Assembly (NCBI GenBank): GCA_903925515.1
Contig: CAIYFP010000462.1
Location: forward strand, 8,250 to 72,249
DNA length: 64,000 bases
Direction of reading: 5' to 3'
Origin: an uncultured Verrucomicrobiota bacterium
GTDB taxonomy: Bacteria; Verrucomicrobiota; Verrucomicrobiia; Limisphaerales; UBA9464
Shown one piece after another: positions 37,072 through 50,131 of this stretch. Every line of letters begins with the position of its first letter. Positions within the stretch are counted from its first letter, which is position 1. The position numbers and the translations under genes are program-made. The notes under the pieces are model-generated. The model did not search any database. It worked only from the letters and a program-made list of their open reading frames with translations, and had not been told where the DNA came from.

Positions 37072-39258
37072 ATGAGCGACGCCAACGCGATCAACACGAG
37101 TGTCAACTCGCCGAACCGCCAGTATCCGCTCGAGCGGACCCGCAACATCGGCATTGCGGCCCACATCGACGCCGGAAAGACCACGACGACGGAGCGAATC
37201 CTTTTCTACACCGGCCTGATTCACAAGATCGGCGACGTGGATGATGGCAACACCGTGACGGATTGGATGGAGCAGGAGAAGGAGCGCGGGATCACCATTA
37301 CGTCCGCCGCCGTGACTTGCTTCTGGACCCAGAAGAAGGAGGAGGGGTTGTTCAAGGCTCGGGAGGGCGTTGGGCATCGCATCAACATCATCGACACCCC
37401 GGGCCACGTGGACTTCACGGCGGAGGTGGAGCGCTCCATGCGCGTGCTGGACGGTGCCGTGGCCGTGTTTTGTGGTGTCGCCGGCGTGCAACCGCAGTCC
37501 GAGACCGTGTGGCGGCAAGCCACGAAGTACAAGGTCCCTAGGATTGCATTTGTGAACAAGATGGACCGGACAGGGGCCAATTTTGCAAACGCCCTCAATG
37601 ACATGCGGAGGAAGCTGGGCGCCTACGCGTATCCCATCGCCCTCCCGATCGGCGCCGAGGACAAGTTCGAGGGCGTCATCGACCTTGTGAACCAGAAGGC
37701 CATCGTCTGGGGGCCTGGTGACGTGACCAACGAGGGGTTGCGCTATGACATCAAGGACGTCCCCGATGCGTTGAAGGAACAGGCGGCTGCCGGGCTGCAA
37801 GAGCTGATCGAGGCGGTGTCGAACAAGGACGACCGGATTGCTGAATTGGTCCTCGAGGAGAAGCCCATCACCCCCCAAGAGCTGAAGGCGGCCATTCGTC
37901 GCTTGACCTGCAAGATTGAGCTGGTGCCCGTGCTTTGCGGGTCCGCGTTCAAGAAGAAGGGCGTGCAGTACCTCGTGGACGCGGTCATCGACTACCTGCC
38001 GTCGCCCCTCGACATCCCGCCGGCCGAGGGCCAAGTCCCCGGCACCCAAGACAAGGTGACCGTGCACACGACGGACACCGCGAAGTTCTGCTCGTTGGCA
38101 TTCAAGCTTTGGACGGACCCCTACGCCGGCAAGCTGGTGTTCTTCCGCGTGTATTCGGGAGCCCTCAAGAAGGGCGACACGATCTACAATCCCCGCACCC
38201 GGAAACGCGAGCGCGTCAGTCGCTTGATGGTCATCCAAGGCAGCGAACGCAAGGACGTGGACTCCGTCTATTCCGGCGACATCGCGGCGTTGGTGGGCCT
38301 TCGCAACATCACTACGGGCGACACCCTATGCGACGAGTCGTTCGACGTGACGTTGGAGCCGCCGACTTTCCCGGAGCCCGTCATCAGCATGGCGATCGAG
38401 CCCAAGACGAAGGCCGACCGTGACAAGATGTCGGAGGGCTTGCAGCGGCTGGCGGAGGAGGACCCGACCTTCCGCGTCTTCACGAACGAGGAGACGGGCC
38501 AACTCATCATCGCCGGCATGGGCGAGCTTCACCTTGAGATCATCCGGGATCGGTTGAAGCGGGAGTTCAAGGTGGAGGCGGACGCCGGGGCGCCGCAGAT
38601 CGCGTACCGGGAGACGATCACGAAGGCGGCGGACGGCGAGGGCAAGTTCATCCGTCAATCTGGCGGGCGTGGCCAGTACGGCCACGCGTGCGTCAAGGTT
38701 GAGCCCAACGAGAAGGGGAAGGGCGTCGAGGTCCTGAACGAGATCGTCGGTGGCGCGATCCCCCGCGAGTACGTTCCGGCCGTGGAAGATGGCATCTTGG
38801 AGGCCATCAAGTCCGGCGTGTACGCAGGGTATCAGGTGATCGACATCAAGGTGAGCATCGTGGACGGGTCCTTTCATGAGGTGGACTCGAACGAGCTCGC
38901 GTTCAAGATGGCGGGCATCTTCGCGCTGAAGGACGCGTTCAACGACGCAGCCCCGATCTTGCTCGAGCCGATCATGAAGGTCGAGGTGACGACGCCCGAC
39001 GAGTATCAAGGAGACTTGCTGGGCGACATCAACCGCAGGCGTGGCATCATTCAAGGGGTTGACGCCAAGGCCGGGCAGACGGTCGTGACGGCGCAGGTGC
39101 CATTGGCCGAAATGTTCGGATACGCGACGGCGATCCGGTCATTGTCCAAGGGTCGGGCGTCGTATAGCATGGAACCGCTCAACTTTGAGCAGGTTCCCAA
39201 CAGCGTCCTGACCACCGTGCTGGACGCGGCCAGGAAGAAGCCGGCGGCGCGCAGCTAA
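37072..39258 (+). CDS. fusA: Elongation factor G
   Basis: 728 residues. GTPase motifs: [13 protein letters not shown] (G1), GITITSAAV (G2), DTPGHVDF (G3), NKMDR (G4). Domains II-V follow with [14 protein letters not shown] and the C-terminal [20 protein letters not shown]. It drives ribosomal translocation. The start [27 protein letters not shown] is slightly longer than usual. The terminator upstream means expression depends on readthrough or on a promoter inside rpsG or the short gap. tuf, the usual neighbour, is absent. Confidence 0.98.
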   Translation: MSDANAINTSVNSPNRQYPLERTRNIGIAAHIDAGKTTTTERILFYTGLIHKIGDVDDGNTVTDWMEQEKERGITITSAAVTCFWTQKKEEGLFKAREGVGHRINIIDTPGHVDFTAEVERSMRVLDGAVAVFCGVAGVQPQSETVWRQATKYKVPRIAFVNKMDRTGANFANALNDMRRKLGAYAYPIALPIGAEDKFEGVIDLVNQKAIVWGPGDVTNEGLRYDIKDVPDALKEQAAAGLQELIEAVSNKDDRIAELVLEEKPITPQELKAAIRRLTCKIELVPVLCGSAFKKKGVQYLVDAVIDYLPSPLDIPPAEGQVPGTQDKVTVHTTDTAKFCSLAFKLWTDPYAGKLVFFRVYSGALKKGDTIYNPRTRKRERVSRLMVIQGSERKDVDSVYSGDIAALVGLRNITTGDTLCDESFDVTLEPPTFPEPVISMAIEPKTKADRDKMSEGLQRLAEEDPTFRVFTNEETGQLIIAGMGELHLEIIRDRLKREFKVEADAGAPQIAYRETITKAADGEGKFIRQSGGRGQYGHACVKVEPNEKGKGVEVLNEIVGGAIPREYVPAVEDGILEAIKSGVYAGYQVIDIKVSIVDGSFHEVDSNELAFKMAGIFALKDAFNDAAPILLEPIMKVEVTTPDEYQGDLLGDINRRRGIIQGVDAKAGQTVVTAQVPLAEMFGYATAIRSLSKGRASYSMEPLNFEQVPNSVLTTVLDAARKKPAARS

Positions 39259-39294
39259 TTTCAACAAAACACACCTTTAGACACTGTTCTTTGT

Positions 39295-39600
39295 ATGGCA
39301 CAACGCATTCGTATCCGTCTGAAGGCCTACGACCACCGCGTGATTGATGCCTCGGCGAGCGAAATCGTCGAGACCGTCAAGCGATCGGGTGCTCGCGTGG
39401 CCGGCCCCATCCCCCTTCCTACCGCCGTCGAGCGCGTGACTGTCGGACGGTCGCCGCACGCGGACAAGAAGTCGCAGGAGACCTTCGAGCAGCGCACGCA
39501 CAAGCGGTTGATCGACATCCTCGATCCGACCGCAAAAACGGTGGACGAGCTCAAGAAGCTCAACCTCCCGGCGGGCGTGGACATCACCATCAAGATTTAA
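39295..39600 (+). CDS. rpsJ: Ribosomal protein S10
   Basis: 101 residues: [36 protein letters not shown] start, [27 protein letters not shown] [11 protein letters not shown]. Also the NusB partner in antitermination. It follows fusA by 36 bases without terminator or Shine-Dalgarno sequence; the ATG is directly preceded by GACACTG then TTCTTTGT, matching the rpsG leader. Its stop codon overlaps the rplC ribosome-binding site. Confidence 0.99.
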   Translation: MAQRIRIRLKAYDHRVIDASASEIVETVKRSGARVAGPIPLPTAVERVTVGRSPHADKKSQETFEQRTHKRLIDILDPTAKTVDELKKLNLPAGVDITIKI

Positions 39601-39604
39601 GGAG
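39599..39604 (+). promoter_or_regulatory. rplC: Strong Shine-Dalgarno site of rplC overlapping the rpsJ stop
   Basis: AAGGAG ends five bases before the rplC ATG at 39610. It is one of the few clear Shine-Dalgarno sites in this cluster and would couple L3 synthesis to S10 termination. Confidence 0.75.
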
Positions 39605-39609
39605 CAGCC

Positions 39610-40344
39610 ATGCCATTGGGACTTTTGGGAAAGAAAATCGGTCACACTCGGGTCTATGACTCCAACGGGGTGATGACCCCGGTTACCGTGGTTCAGGTGG
39701 GCCCCAACCGGGTTCTCCAGGTGAAGACGGTCGCCACGGATGGGTACAATGCCGTCCAGCTTGGCTTTGACGACCAACTGGAGCAGCGGGTAAGCAAGGC
39801 AGTTGTCGGCCATGTCCGAAAGCACAAGGGCGTGCCGGTCCGGCGCATCCGCGAGTTCCGCGAGTTCAGCAAGGGCGTAAATCCCGGCGATGTCGTGGGG
39901 GCTGACCTCTTCGAGGCCGGTCAGTTCGTGGATTGCATCGGCGTGACGAAGGGCCGTGGGTTCGAGGGCGTCGTAGGGCGTTGGGCCTTCCGCGGTGGCG
40001 ACATGACGCACGGTGCCAAGGGGTGGCATCGACGTTCGGGGGCCATCGGCCAGCGCTTGTTCCCAGGCACGGTACGGCGCGGTCTCAAGATGCCCGGCCA
40101 CATGGGCGCGGTGCAGCGGACCTCCCAAAACCTTGAGATTGTGCAGGTTCGGGCCGAGGACAACGTCCTCTTGATCCGGGGCAACTTTCCGGGCAGCGAG
40201 GGTGCCTACTGCGTCGTGCGGGAGTCCAAGAAGATCCCGCCGGGCGGACGACGTCACAAGATGATCCATGAGGCGCGCCAGAAGGCCAAGGATGCCGCCT
40301 CGGGCAAGAAGGACGACAAGAAGGCCGGAGCCAAGAAGAAGTAA
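39610..40344 (+). CDS. rplC: Ribosomal protein L3
   Basis: 244 residues, a little long because of a Lys-rich C-terminal tail (about 20 residues). MPLGLLGKKIGHTRVYDSNGVMTPVTVVQVGPN, KGRGFEGVVGRWAF, GAIGQRLFPGTVRRGLKMPGHMG and VLLIRGNFPGSEG match the bacterial family. Early 23S rRNA binder. Preceded by AAGGAG. Confidence 0.99.
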   Translation: MPLGLLGKKIGHTRVYDSNGVMTPVTVVQVGPNRVLQVKTVATDGYNAVQLGFDDQLEQRVSKAVVGHVRKHKGVPVRRIREFREFSKGVNPGDVVGADLFEAGQFVDCIGVTKGRGFEGVVGRWAFRGGDMTHGAKGWHRRSGAIGQRLFPGTVRRGLKMPGHMGAVQRTSQNLEIVQVRAEDNVLLIRGNFPGSEGAYCVVRESKKIPPGGRRHKMIHEARQKAKDAASGKKDDKKAGAKKK

Positions 40345-40353
40345 GGGCGAGAC

Positions 40354-40980
40354 ATGAAGCTTTTGATCAAGGACCTAAATGGGAATGCGTCGGGCGAGAT
40401 CGACGTCGCGTTCGAGGTGATTGCAAACGGGCGTGGCACTCAGGCTGTTCACGATACCGTCGTTGCGTACATGGCCGGGCGGCGGTCGGGGACGGCATCT
40501 GCCAAGACGATGGGCGAGGTGGCTGGCACGGGAAAGAAGCCATGGCGTCAGAAGGGCACGGGGCGTGCGCGTGCGGGGTCGTTTCAGTCTCCGTTGTGGC
40601 GTGGCGGTGGCGTGGTGCATGGGCCGAAGCCGCGCGACTTTTCCAAGAAGGTCAACAAGAAGGTTGCCCGCCTCGCCTTGCGCAAGGCCTTGAGCGAGCG
40701 CCTCAACGCGGGTGATGTCCAGGTGGTGGCGGACCTGAAGCTTGCCCAACCCAAGACGAAGGAATTCCTCGCGGTGCAGCGGACGCTTGGCGTGGACGGC
40801 CACACGGTCTTGTTTGTCCTCGACGGCGCCGACGAGTCGTTTGAGAGGGCGTCCCGCAACGTGGTCGGGGTGGGCATCGCGCATGCCGCCTCGGTCAACA
40901 CCTACGAGTTGCTTCGATACGACAAACTGGTGTTCACCCGCGAGGCATTCGTTCGCGTGTCTAGCCGGTTCTCGGAGTAA
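40354..40980 (+). CDS. rplD: Ribosomal protein L4
   Basis: 208 residues. GEVAGTGKKPWRQKGTGRARAGSFQSPLWRGGGVVHGPKPRDFSKKVNKK is the extended loop that lines the exit tunnel. In gamma-proteobacteria L4 represses the S10 operon; no comparable leader was recognised here. Nine bases after rplC. Confidence 0.99.
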   Translation: MKLLIKDLNGNASGEIDVAFEVIANGRGTQAVHDTVVAYMAGRRSGTASAKTMGEVAGTGKKPWRQKGTGRARAGSFQSPLWRGGGVVHGPKPRDFSKKVNKKVARLALRKALSERLNAGDVQVVADLKLAQPKTKEFLAVQRTLGVDGHTVLFVLDGADESFERASRNVVGVGIAHAASVNTYELLRYDKLVFTREAFVRVSSRFSE

Positions 40981-41002
40981 CCACCATCCAGAAGCATGCG
41001 CC

Positions 41003-41284
41003 ATGACCTCCTTTGACATCATCAAGACCATCCGGATCACCGAGAAGGGCACCCTGCTAGCCGAGAAGCATAACCAGTACACGGTTGTTGCGGACAGAAG
41101 GGCGACGGCCCCGCAGATCAAGCGGGCCGTCCAAGACCTCTTCAAGGTCAAGGTCCAGCGGGTGAACACCCAAAATGTCCGCGGGAAGGCTCGTCGTCAG
41201 AACACGGCTGCCGCCGGACGGACCAGTGACTGGAAGAAGGCAATCATCACGCTGAAGGAAGGCGAGAAGATCGACCTTCACTAG
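41003..41284 (+). CDS. rplW: Ribosomal protein L23
   Basis: 93 residues from the ATG at 41003: SFDIIKTIRITEKGTLLAEKHNQYTVVADRRATAPQIKRAV, VKVQRVNTQNVRGKARR. Docking site at the exit tunnel. It is the last ribosomal gene here; rplB and the remaining S10 genes do not follow. A terminator lies 52 bases downstream. Confidence 0.98.
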   Translation: MTSFDIIKTIRITEKGTLLAEKHNQYTVVADRRATAPQIKRAVQDLFKVKVQRVNTQNVRGKARRQNTAAAGRTSDWKKAIITLKEGEKIDLH

Positions 41285-41336
41285 GGCATCGACCGACGAT
41301 CATCCTTTCGAGGACGCCTTCATGTCCTCCCCATGC

Positions 41337-41366
41337 AAAGCCGGGCCGGTCCATGGCCCGGCTTTT
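41337..41366 (+). terminator. Strong intrinsic terminator after rplW
   Basis: Perfect 11-bp stem AAAGCCGGGCC (41337-41347) and its complement (41355-41365), seven-base loop, T-run at 41363-41366. It ends the fusA-rplW transcript. Confidence 0.93.
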
Positions 41367-41423
41367 CCATATCCAAGCCAGCCTTTTGGCAGGAACCGTT
41401 GGGTACTGGACGCGCGCTCGGGC

Positions 41424-42293
41424 GTGGACCGTGATGGCGGCTCGCCAAGGCGGCCCGCAGGGTTTCTCTGGGAATCCGAATGGCAAAGGGGCGGGGAAAT
41501 GGCGCCCGGCCTGACCGTGTTCCTCTCCAACCGCGAATGTCCTTGGCGATGCGTGATGTGCGACCTGTGGCGGCATGCCATGCCAGGCCGGGTCGAGGAG
41601 GGGGACATCCTTGCGCAATTGGACGAGGCGTTGGCCTCGCGGGGCAGCAGGCGGATGGATTGGCTGAAGCTCTACAACGCGGGTTCGTTCTTCGACCACG
41701 GTGCGATCCCGCCCTCCGCCTACGAGGGGATCGCCGTCCGGTGCTCTGGCGTGGGGCAGTTGGTGGTGGAAAGTCACCCGGCCTTGGTGGGACCTCGAAT
41801 CGTGGGGTTTCGGCAAAGGCTGCCCACGGGTGTTCGCCTTGAGGTGGCGATGGGTCTGGAAACCGTGCATCCGGAGGCGCATGCCTTGCTGAACAAGCGG
41901 ACCAGCCCGGGGGATTTTGAGCGGGCCGCCGCGTGGTTGCGCGATGCGGGCATGGACGTACGTCTGTTTCTCCTTACGAGGCCGCCGTTCCTTGGGGCGA
42001 CCGCGGCGCGCGAGTGGCTGTTTCGGAGCGTGGACATGGCGTTGGACATGGGCGGCGACCCGGTGGTGGTGATTCCCACGAGGGGCGGGAACGGTGCGAT
42101 GGAGAGGCTTCAGGCAGCCGGGCAATGGGAGGAGGCTCCGCTGGAATGGCTTGAGGACGCCGTGCTTCATGGGCGTTCCCGAGGCCTTGGCCGCGTGCTG
42201 GCGGACACCTGGGGACTGTCGGAGCGATTTGCGGGCCAGCCTGGTGCGGTGGCGTTGATTGAACGACTGGAGAAGTTGAACCGGGGCGAATAA
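41424..42293 (+). CDS. Radical SAM protein (YhcC/Elp3-like group), unknown substrate
   Basis: 289 residues from the GTG at 41424. An ATG at 41322 is in frame, but the rplW terminator would lie inside that longer version and similarity to the family begins only near the GTG. The cluster motif is CPWRCVMC (C-x3-C-x2-C) within FLSNRECPWRCVMCDLW, followed by LKLYNAGSFFD, GVRLEVAMGLETVHPEAHALLNKR and VVIPTRGGNGAMERLQ. This sub-group, common in Planctomycetes and Verrucomicrobiota, is uncharacterised; the family uses a 4Fe-4S cluster and S-adenosylmethionine. It is convergent with the NtrC-like gene, 12 bases apart. Confidence 0.85.
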   Translation: MDRDGGSPRRPAGFLWESEWQRGGEMAPGLTVFLSNRECPWRCVMCDLWRHAMPGRVEEGDILAQLDEALASRGSRRMDWLKLYNAGSFFDHGAIPPSAYEGIAVRCSGVGQLVVESHPALVGPRIVGFRQRLPTGVRLEVAMGLETVHPEAHALLNKRTSPGDFERAAAWLRDAGMDVRLFLLTRPPFLGATAAREWLFRSVDMALDMGGDPVVVIPTRGGNGAMERLQAAGQWEEAPLEWLEDAVLHGRSRGLGRVLADTWGLSERFAGQPGAVALIERLEKLNRGE

Positions 42294-42305
42294 CGGGCGG
42301 ATGGA

Positions 42306-43714
<1,409 letters not shown>

Positions 43715-43727
<13 letters not shown>

Positions 43728-45067
43728 GGGAATGAGACGGTGAAGGTGGTGCCCCTCCGCGGGTTGGACGAAAACTCCAAGGTTCCGCCGTTGCGCTCGA
43801 CGATGCGGGCGGAAATGGACAAGCCAAGCCCCGTGCCGTTTGACTTCGTCGTGAAGAACGGATCAAACAAGCGTTCCCTTGCCTCGGCGGAGAGGCCGGG
43901 ACCGTCGTCTTCGATCTCGATGAGCGCGACGGGCGCGCCGTGGCCGGCCGGGCCCCTGACCGCCTTTCGGGCACGAAGTCGTACGTGGCCGTCATGCCCG
44001 GCGGCATCCATGGCATTTCGGACCAGGTTGAGGATGACCTGGTGGAACTGGGTCTTGTCGGTCCGGATGCGGAGGCCCGGCGGATTCGTGACGTCCACCG
44101 TGACCTGGCACGGGTTGTCCTCCGGGGCGAGCAGTTGCCGGATGTTGTCCAACGTCGTGACGGGGTCCACCAGGACGGGGGCGGGCTTGCTTGGCCTTGC
44201 GAAGTCGAGCACGGACCGGACGATGTCCTCGAGTCGGTTGATTTCCCGGTCGATCATCCGTGCGTCCTCCATGGCGGCGCAATCGGGAGGAAGCCTGCGT
44301 TGCTGGCTGAACAACCGGGCCTTGATCGCGGTCAGCGGGTTCCGAATCTCGTGGGCCACGCCTGCGGCGAGGATGCCGAGCGACGCGAGCTTCTCGCTGC
44401 GCCGGGCGGCCTCCTCGCTGGCGGTCACCCTGTTCTGCAAGGGCCTGAAGAGCCCACGCCAGACGATGACGGACAGCGTCGTGGCGAGGAGCACGGTGAC
44501 GACCAAGGTTGCCGCGACGAGGAGCACGAGCCGTTGCAGGCGGACGCGAGCCAAGAGCGTGGTTTGCTCGAGGGATGCTTGGCGCTCACGCAGGAGGGTC
44601 CTGATGGTTGCGGCCATCTCCGACGCCTGGTCGCCAAGGGCGATAATGTCCGGCGCCAGCGAGGATCTGTTTGCGCCGCCTGCAATCTTGTCATGCGCCC
44701 GACGCGATGTTTCTTCGTAGCCCGCAAGGTTCGTCAGGAGGCTGCCAACGTGCGAGGCCTCGGCCTGCGACGTCGCGGTCCGCCGTTGGTTTTCAAGTGA
44801 CGTCTCGATGCGGTTGCGGGTGGCCTCGAACTTTTCCCAGTGCGTCTCCAGCTTGGTGGCCTCGAAGCGCCTGAAGTGCGAGCGCAACTCATGCAGGTCG
44901 GCGGCAAACGTGTCGCCCAGCCTGAGGCCGACGAGCTTCTCCTCGGACAGGCGCGCCGCGATTTGATCAGCCGTATCCCAAGCAAGCCAACCGGTCCAGA
45001 CCAAGCCCACGAGGGTGCCTGCGGTTACCATGGCGAAGGCCATCAAACGTCCACGCATCGGCGTCAT
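43715..45067 (-). CDS. NtrB-like membrane histidine kinase
   Basis: 450 residues from the ATG at 45067. TM1 about 8-29 (MAFAMVTAGTLVGLVWTGWLAW), a roughly 150-residue periplasmic helical sensor (four-helix type, coiled-coil heptads), TM2 about 180-204. DHp motif GVAHEIRNPLTAI with His239; ATPase boxes NLVRNAMDAAG (N), EIEDDGPGLS (G1), FFTTKSNGTGLGLSI (F/G2). No HAMP or PAS domain is evident. Signals are probably sensed by the periplasmic helical domain; the ligand is unknown. Cognate regulator follows with 13 bases overlap. Confidence 0.95.
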
Positions 45068-45213
45068 GATACCATGCACCGTGGATTGGGTGGCAAGGTC
45101 GCCGGTTGGCGATCACGGCGCAGCAACTCCCCCACTTGGCCCATGCCGGCCTCTTCTCATGGACAATTTCATTCCAGGGACGGGATGCTTCCTGTTCAGG
45201 TGCCGGTGTCTTG

Positions 45214-45225
45214 GCGGACGTTCCT
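45214..45225. promoter_or_regulatory. Upstream activator-like site 1 (GCGGACGT half plus TTCC)
   Basis: GCGGACGTTCCT shares eight consecutive bases with the palindrome at 45298-45309 and lies exactly 84 bases upstream of it, eight helical turns at 10.5 bp. Confidence 0.4.
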
Positions 45226-45297
45226 TCCCGTGGAAGGCACTAAACACGCATGGAATCGCCCGAGCGAAGGAGGGGCTTGGTTTGTCGCCGCTCATTT

Positions 45298-45309
45298 GCG
45301 GACGTCCGC
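45298..45309. promoter_or_regulatory. Upstream activator-like site 2, 12-bp perfect palindrome
   Basis: GCGGACGTCCGC, centred about 82 bases before the predicted transcription start of the receiver gene, a usual distance for an NtrC-family enhancer site. Confidence 0.45.
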
Positions 45310-45357
45310 CCGGGTTTTCACCCGCGTAAACCAGCAAAAACAGGGTGCGCGCCCATG

Positions 45358-45374
45358 TTGGCATGCAAATAGCA
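45358..45374 (+). promoter_or_regulatory. Sigma-54-like promoter of the stand-alone receiver gene
   Basis: TTGGCATGCAAATAGCA matches YTGGCACGRNNNTTGCW except at three positions; GG (45360-45361) and GC (45372-45373) are ten bases apart as required. Predicted start of transcription about 45385, leaving a leader of about 95 bases. Confidence 0.5.
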
Positions 45375-45479
45375 GCCCACCCATGGGGCAACGTCCTCAC
45401 AATGACGTGAGGCAGCGCGGCGTCCCGTGGTGGTCGTGGCGCCAAGGCGTTCGTAGCTTGGGGTACTCGGGGTGCGCGC

Positions 45480-45944
45480 ATGGGAGTTGCCCGAATGGTT
45501 GGTGTCCACTCCATGGACTTGGTCAACACAAATGAAATGCGGTTGGCGGGGGATGTCGTGAGACTTGCTTTGGTGGACCCTGATCCTTCGGTCAGGGATG
45601 CCGTGGCCGGTGCGATAAGCATGCTGGGCTTCAGCATCACGTCCGCGACCGGTACCTTGGGTGAGGTCGGCATGGAGATCTGGGAACACGTGGATGTGAT
45701 CTTGGTGGACTGGGCCGCATTCAAGGCGGTTGCATGGCAGGAGTGGATCCGCAAGTGGAACGACGATTCTCGCGCATGCTTGGTCCTCATGAGCGTGAAC
45801 CGGGACGCTGCCATGGTGGCGGAAGAGCTGTCCCTTGGCGGATTCATTGAGAAGCCGATGAGTTTTCCCGCCGCGATCGAGAGGCTTGGCGAGTTGGTCC
45901 GACGTAGGAGCATGGAGAGGAAGCAAAGGTTGGGCGCCTGTTAA
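45480..45944 (+). CDS. Stand-alone receiver-domain protein
   Basis: 154 residues. Beginning at residue 27 it follows the CheY fold: LALVDPDPSVRDAVAGAI (acidic pair Asp33/Asp35), phosphorylatable Asp77 in VILVDWAAF, Ser105 in LVLMS, and Lys125-Pro126 in GFIEKPMSF. No output domain follows, only a basic tail. It could be a phosphate sink or shuttle for the adjacent kinase, or control an effector by binding. ATG 45480 is used; ATGs at residues 6, 12 and 20 are alternatives. Placed divergently from the NtrB/NtrC-like pair behind a sigma-54-like promoter. Confidence 0.8.
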   Translation: MGVARMVGVHSMDLVNTNEMRLAGDVVRLALVDPDPSVRDAVAGAISMLGFSITSATGTLGEVGMEIWEHVDVILVDWAAFKAVAWQEWIRKWNDDSRACLVLMSVNRDAAMVAEELSLGGFIEKPMSFPAAIERLGELVRRRSMERKQRLGAC

Positions 45945-46706
45945 GGAAGCTTTGGCGCCGGCTGCCATGATGAGGGTCACGCCGACCGTCCCACCCCGGC
46001 GGACCCTTGGGCGGCCGGCGCCTTTTACCTTCCCGAGGCGAGTGCCGCCCAAGTTCGACAAGCCGCGATTCGAAGCGATCCCCGCCGCCCGAGGTCGGCA
46101 GTGAAGGACGGAAAGGTTTCCACGCGGGCGGAGGGACACCGCTCGGGCGCAACGGCTACCACGAATTCATGGGTGCCGAAGCTGATACCGGCGGCTTCGG
46201 CGTGGAACTCCTTGCGGCTCTGCTGGGCTTCGTGGTCTCGGCCAAGCCACCGCTTGCGCGGGTGCCCCCCAATCCCCCGCAGGGAGGAGGGAATCTGTCG
46301 ATCCCCGAGCGGAAGGGTTGGGGCAGGCTGCGTGCCAACGCGCCATCTTGGCGGATGGGCATGAAACCAAGCATGGGCATCCACGGCACTGGGTTTTTGC
46401 CTTGTGGCGGCATGGCGTGTGGAACTCCCCGCTGCATGAATCTCGGAATCCGTGCATGCGGCGGCTTGGATTGTTTCGCGCCATGACGCCAAGACGAAAT
46501 GAGGGCCTGTTTTTTCAAGCCTCCGTCGGCGCGGCGTGAGGCGAGAACCGGGAACTCGGGAACGGCTTGCGAGCGGATCAGGGTTGGAACCCGATCGCTT
46601 GACGCTGTCCGGGCGCGTCCGCACGATGCGCGGCCGAGCGTGGCCATGGGCGGGGCAAGTTCATGCATCCGGACCGAGGCCTACCATTTCTTAGCAATTC
46701 CAGTTC
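45945..46706. other. Long intergenic region before aconitase, repeat-like
   Basis: 762 bases with no convincing gene. Open frames up to 199 codons exist on both strands but lack motifs. The segment contains an imperfect hairpin (46263-46325) made of C-rich and G-rich strings, a tract of six T (46510-46515), and AT-richer sequence just before acnA (46683-46706) that could be its promoter. It looks like decayed or interspersed repeat DNA. Confidence 0.5.
46263..46325. repeat. Imperfect C-rich/G-rich inverted repeat
   Basis: Arm 46263-46280 (TGCCCCCCAATCCCCCGC) pairs, with small gaps, with 46309-46325 (GCGGAAGGGTTGGGGCA); 28 bases lie between. The form recalls REP-like intergenic elements. Confidence 0.4.
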
Positions 46707-49415
<2,709 letters not shown>

Positions 49416-49441
49416 CGCGCAAGGACCCGCAAGGCCGCCCC

Positions 49442-50131
49442 GTGAAGACGATCTTGCTGACCGGGGTGTCGCGCGGGCTCGGGCGGGCGTTGCTGGGCGA
49501 GTTCGATCGCCTTGGACACCGCGTCCTAGGTTGCGCCCGTTCCGCGGACGCCGTCCATGAGCTTCAACGCGACTTTGGCTCGCCTCATTGCCTTCAAGTC
49601 GTGGATGTCGCGGATGACGCGCAGGTCCAATGCTGGGCGCGCCGGATGCTTGGGGAGTTCGACGTGCCGGACGTGGTGATCAACAACGCGGCGCTCATGA
49701 ACCGTCCGGGCCCGATATGGTCCGTGCCCGCCGCCGAGTTCCGCCAGTTGATGGCGGTCAACGTGGACGGGATCTTCCACATGGCCCGTCATTTCCTGCC
49801 GGCCATGGTTCGGCGCGGGTCGGGCGTGTGGGTGAACGTGAGCTCCGGCTGGGGACGCACGACGGACGGCGGCGTGGCCCCGTACTGCGCGTCGAAATGG
49901 GCGGTGGAGGGGTTGTCGCAGTCGATGGCTCATGAGGTGCCGCAGGGCATGGCGGTGGTCGCGCTCAATCCGGGCATCATCGACACGGACATGCTGCGGC
50001 TTTGTTGGCCCGGCAACGCGGCCTCGTTTGAGGGCCCCATGGCATGGGCGCGCCGCGTGGCTCCGTGGTTGCTTCGCCTCGATGAGTCGTGCAACGGCCA
50101 GTCCCTGACGGCGCCGGGGGGGACCTGTTGA
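49442..50131 (+). CDS. Short-chain dehydrogenase/reductase
   Basis: 229 residues from the GTG at 49442, 26 bases after acnA. TGVSRGLG (TGxxxGxG cofactor turn) at the start, VINNAA near residue 81, a Ser in VNVSSGWG and the catalytic YCASK (Y-x3-K) near 145. Classical SDR with NAD(P); substrate unknown. It overlaps the next start (TTGA), so the following epimerase-like protein is likely made with it. Confidence 0.92.
   Translation: MKTILLTGVSRGLGRALLGEFDRLGHRVLGCARSADAVHELQRDFGSPHCLQVVDVADDAQVQCWARRMLGEFDVPDVVINNAALMNRPGPIWSVPAAEFRQLMAVNVDGIFHMARHFLPAMVRRGSGVWVNVSSGWGRTTDGGVAPYCASKWAVEGLSQSMAHEVPQGMAVVALNPGIIDTDMLRLCWPGNAASFEGPMAWARRVAPWLLRLDESCNGQSLTAPGGTC

Larger units (their letters stand above)
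45080..45479. other. Divergent regulatory region between kinase and receiver genes
   Basis: Roughly 400 bases without a gene. It holds the two GCGGACGT sites, the sigma-54-like promoter and probably the minus-strand promoter of the kinase operon. The base composition is less GC-rich at 45310-45370. Confidence 0.6.

Noticed and set aside
41322..41423. Upstream ATG for the radical SAM gene
   Set aside because: The strong rplW terminator (41337-41366) would lie inside the coding sequence, and family similarity starts near the GTG at 41424.
46007..46486. Possible 159-residue gene before aconitase
   Set aside because: The translation follows C-rich/G-rich repeat DNA (PPNPPQGGG) rather than a protein pattern; the opposite strand is equally open.
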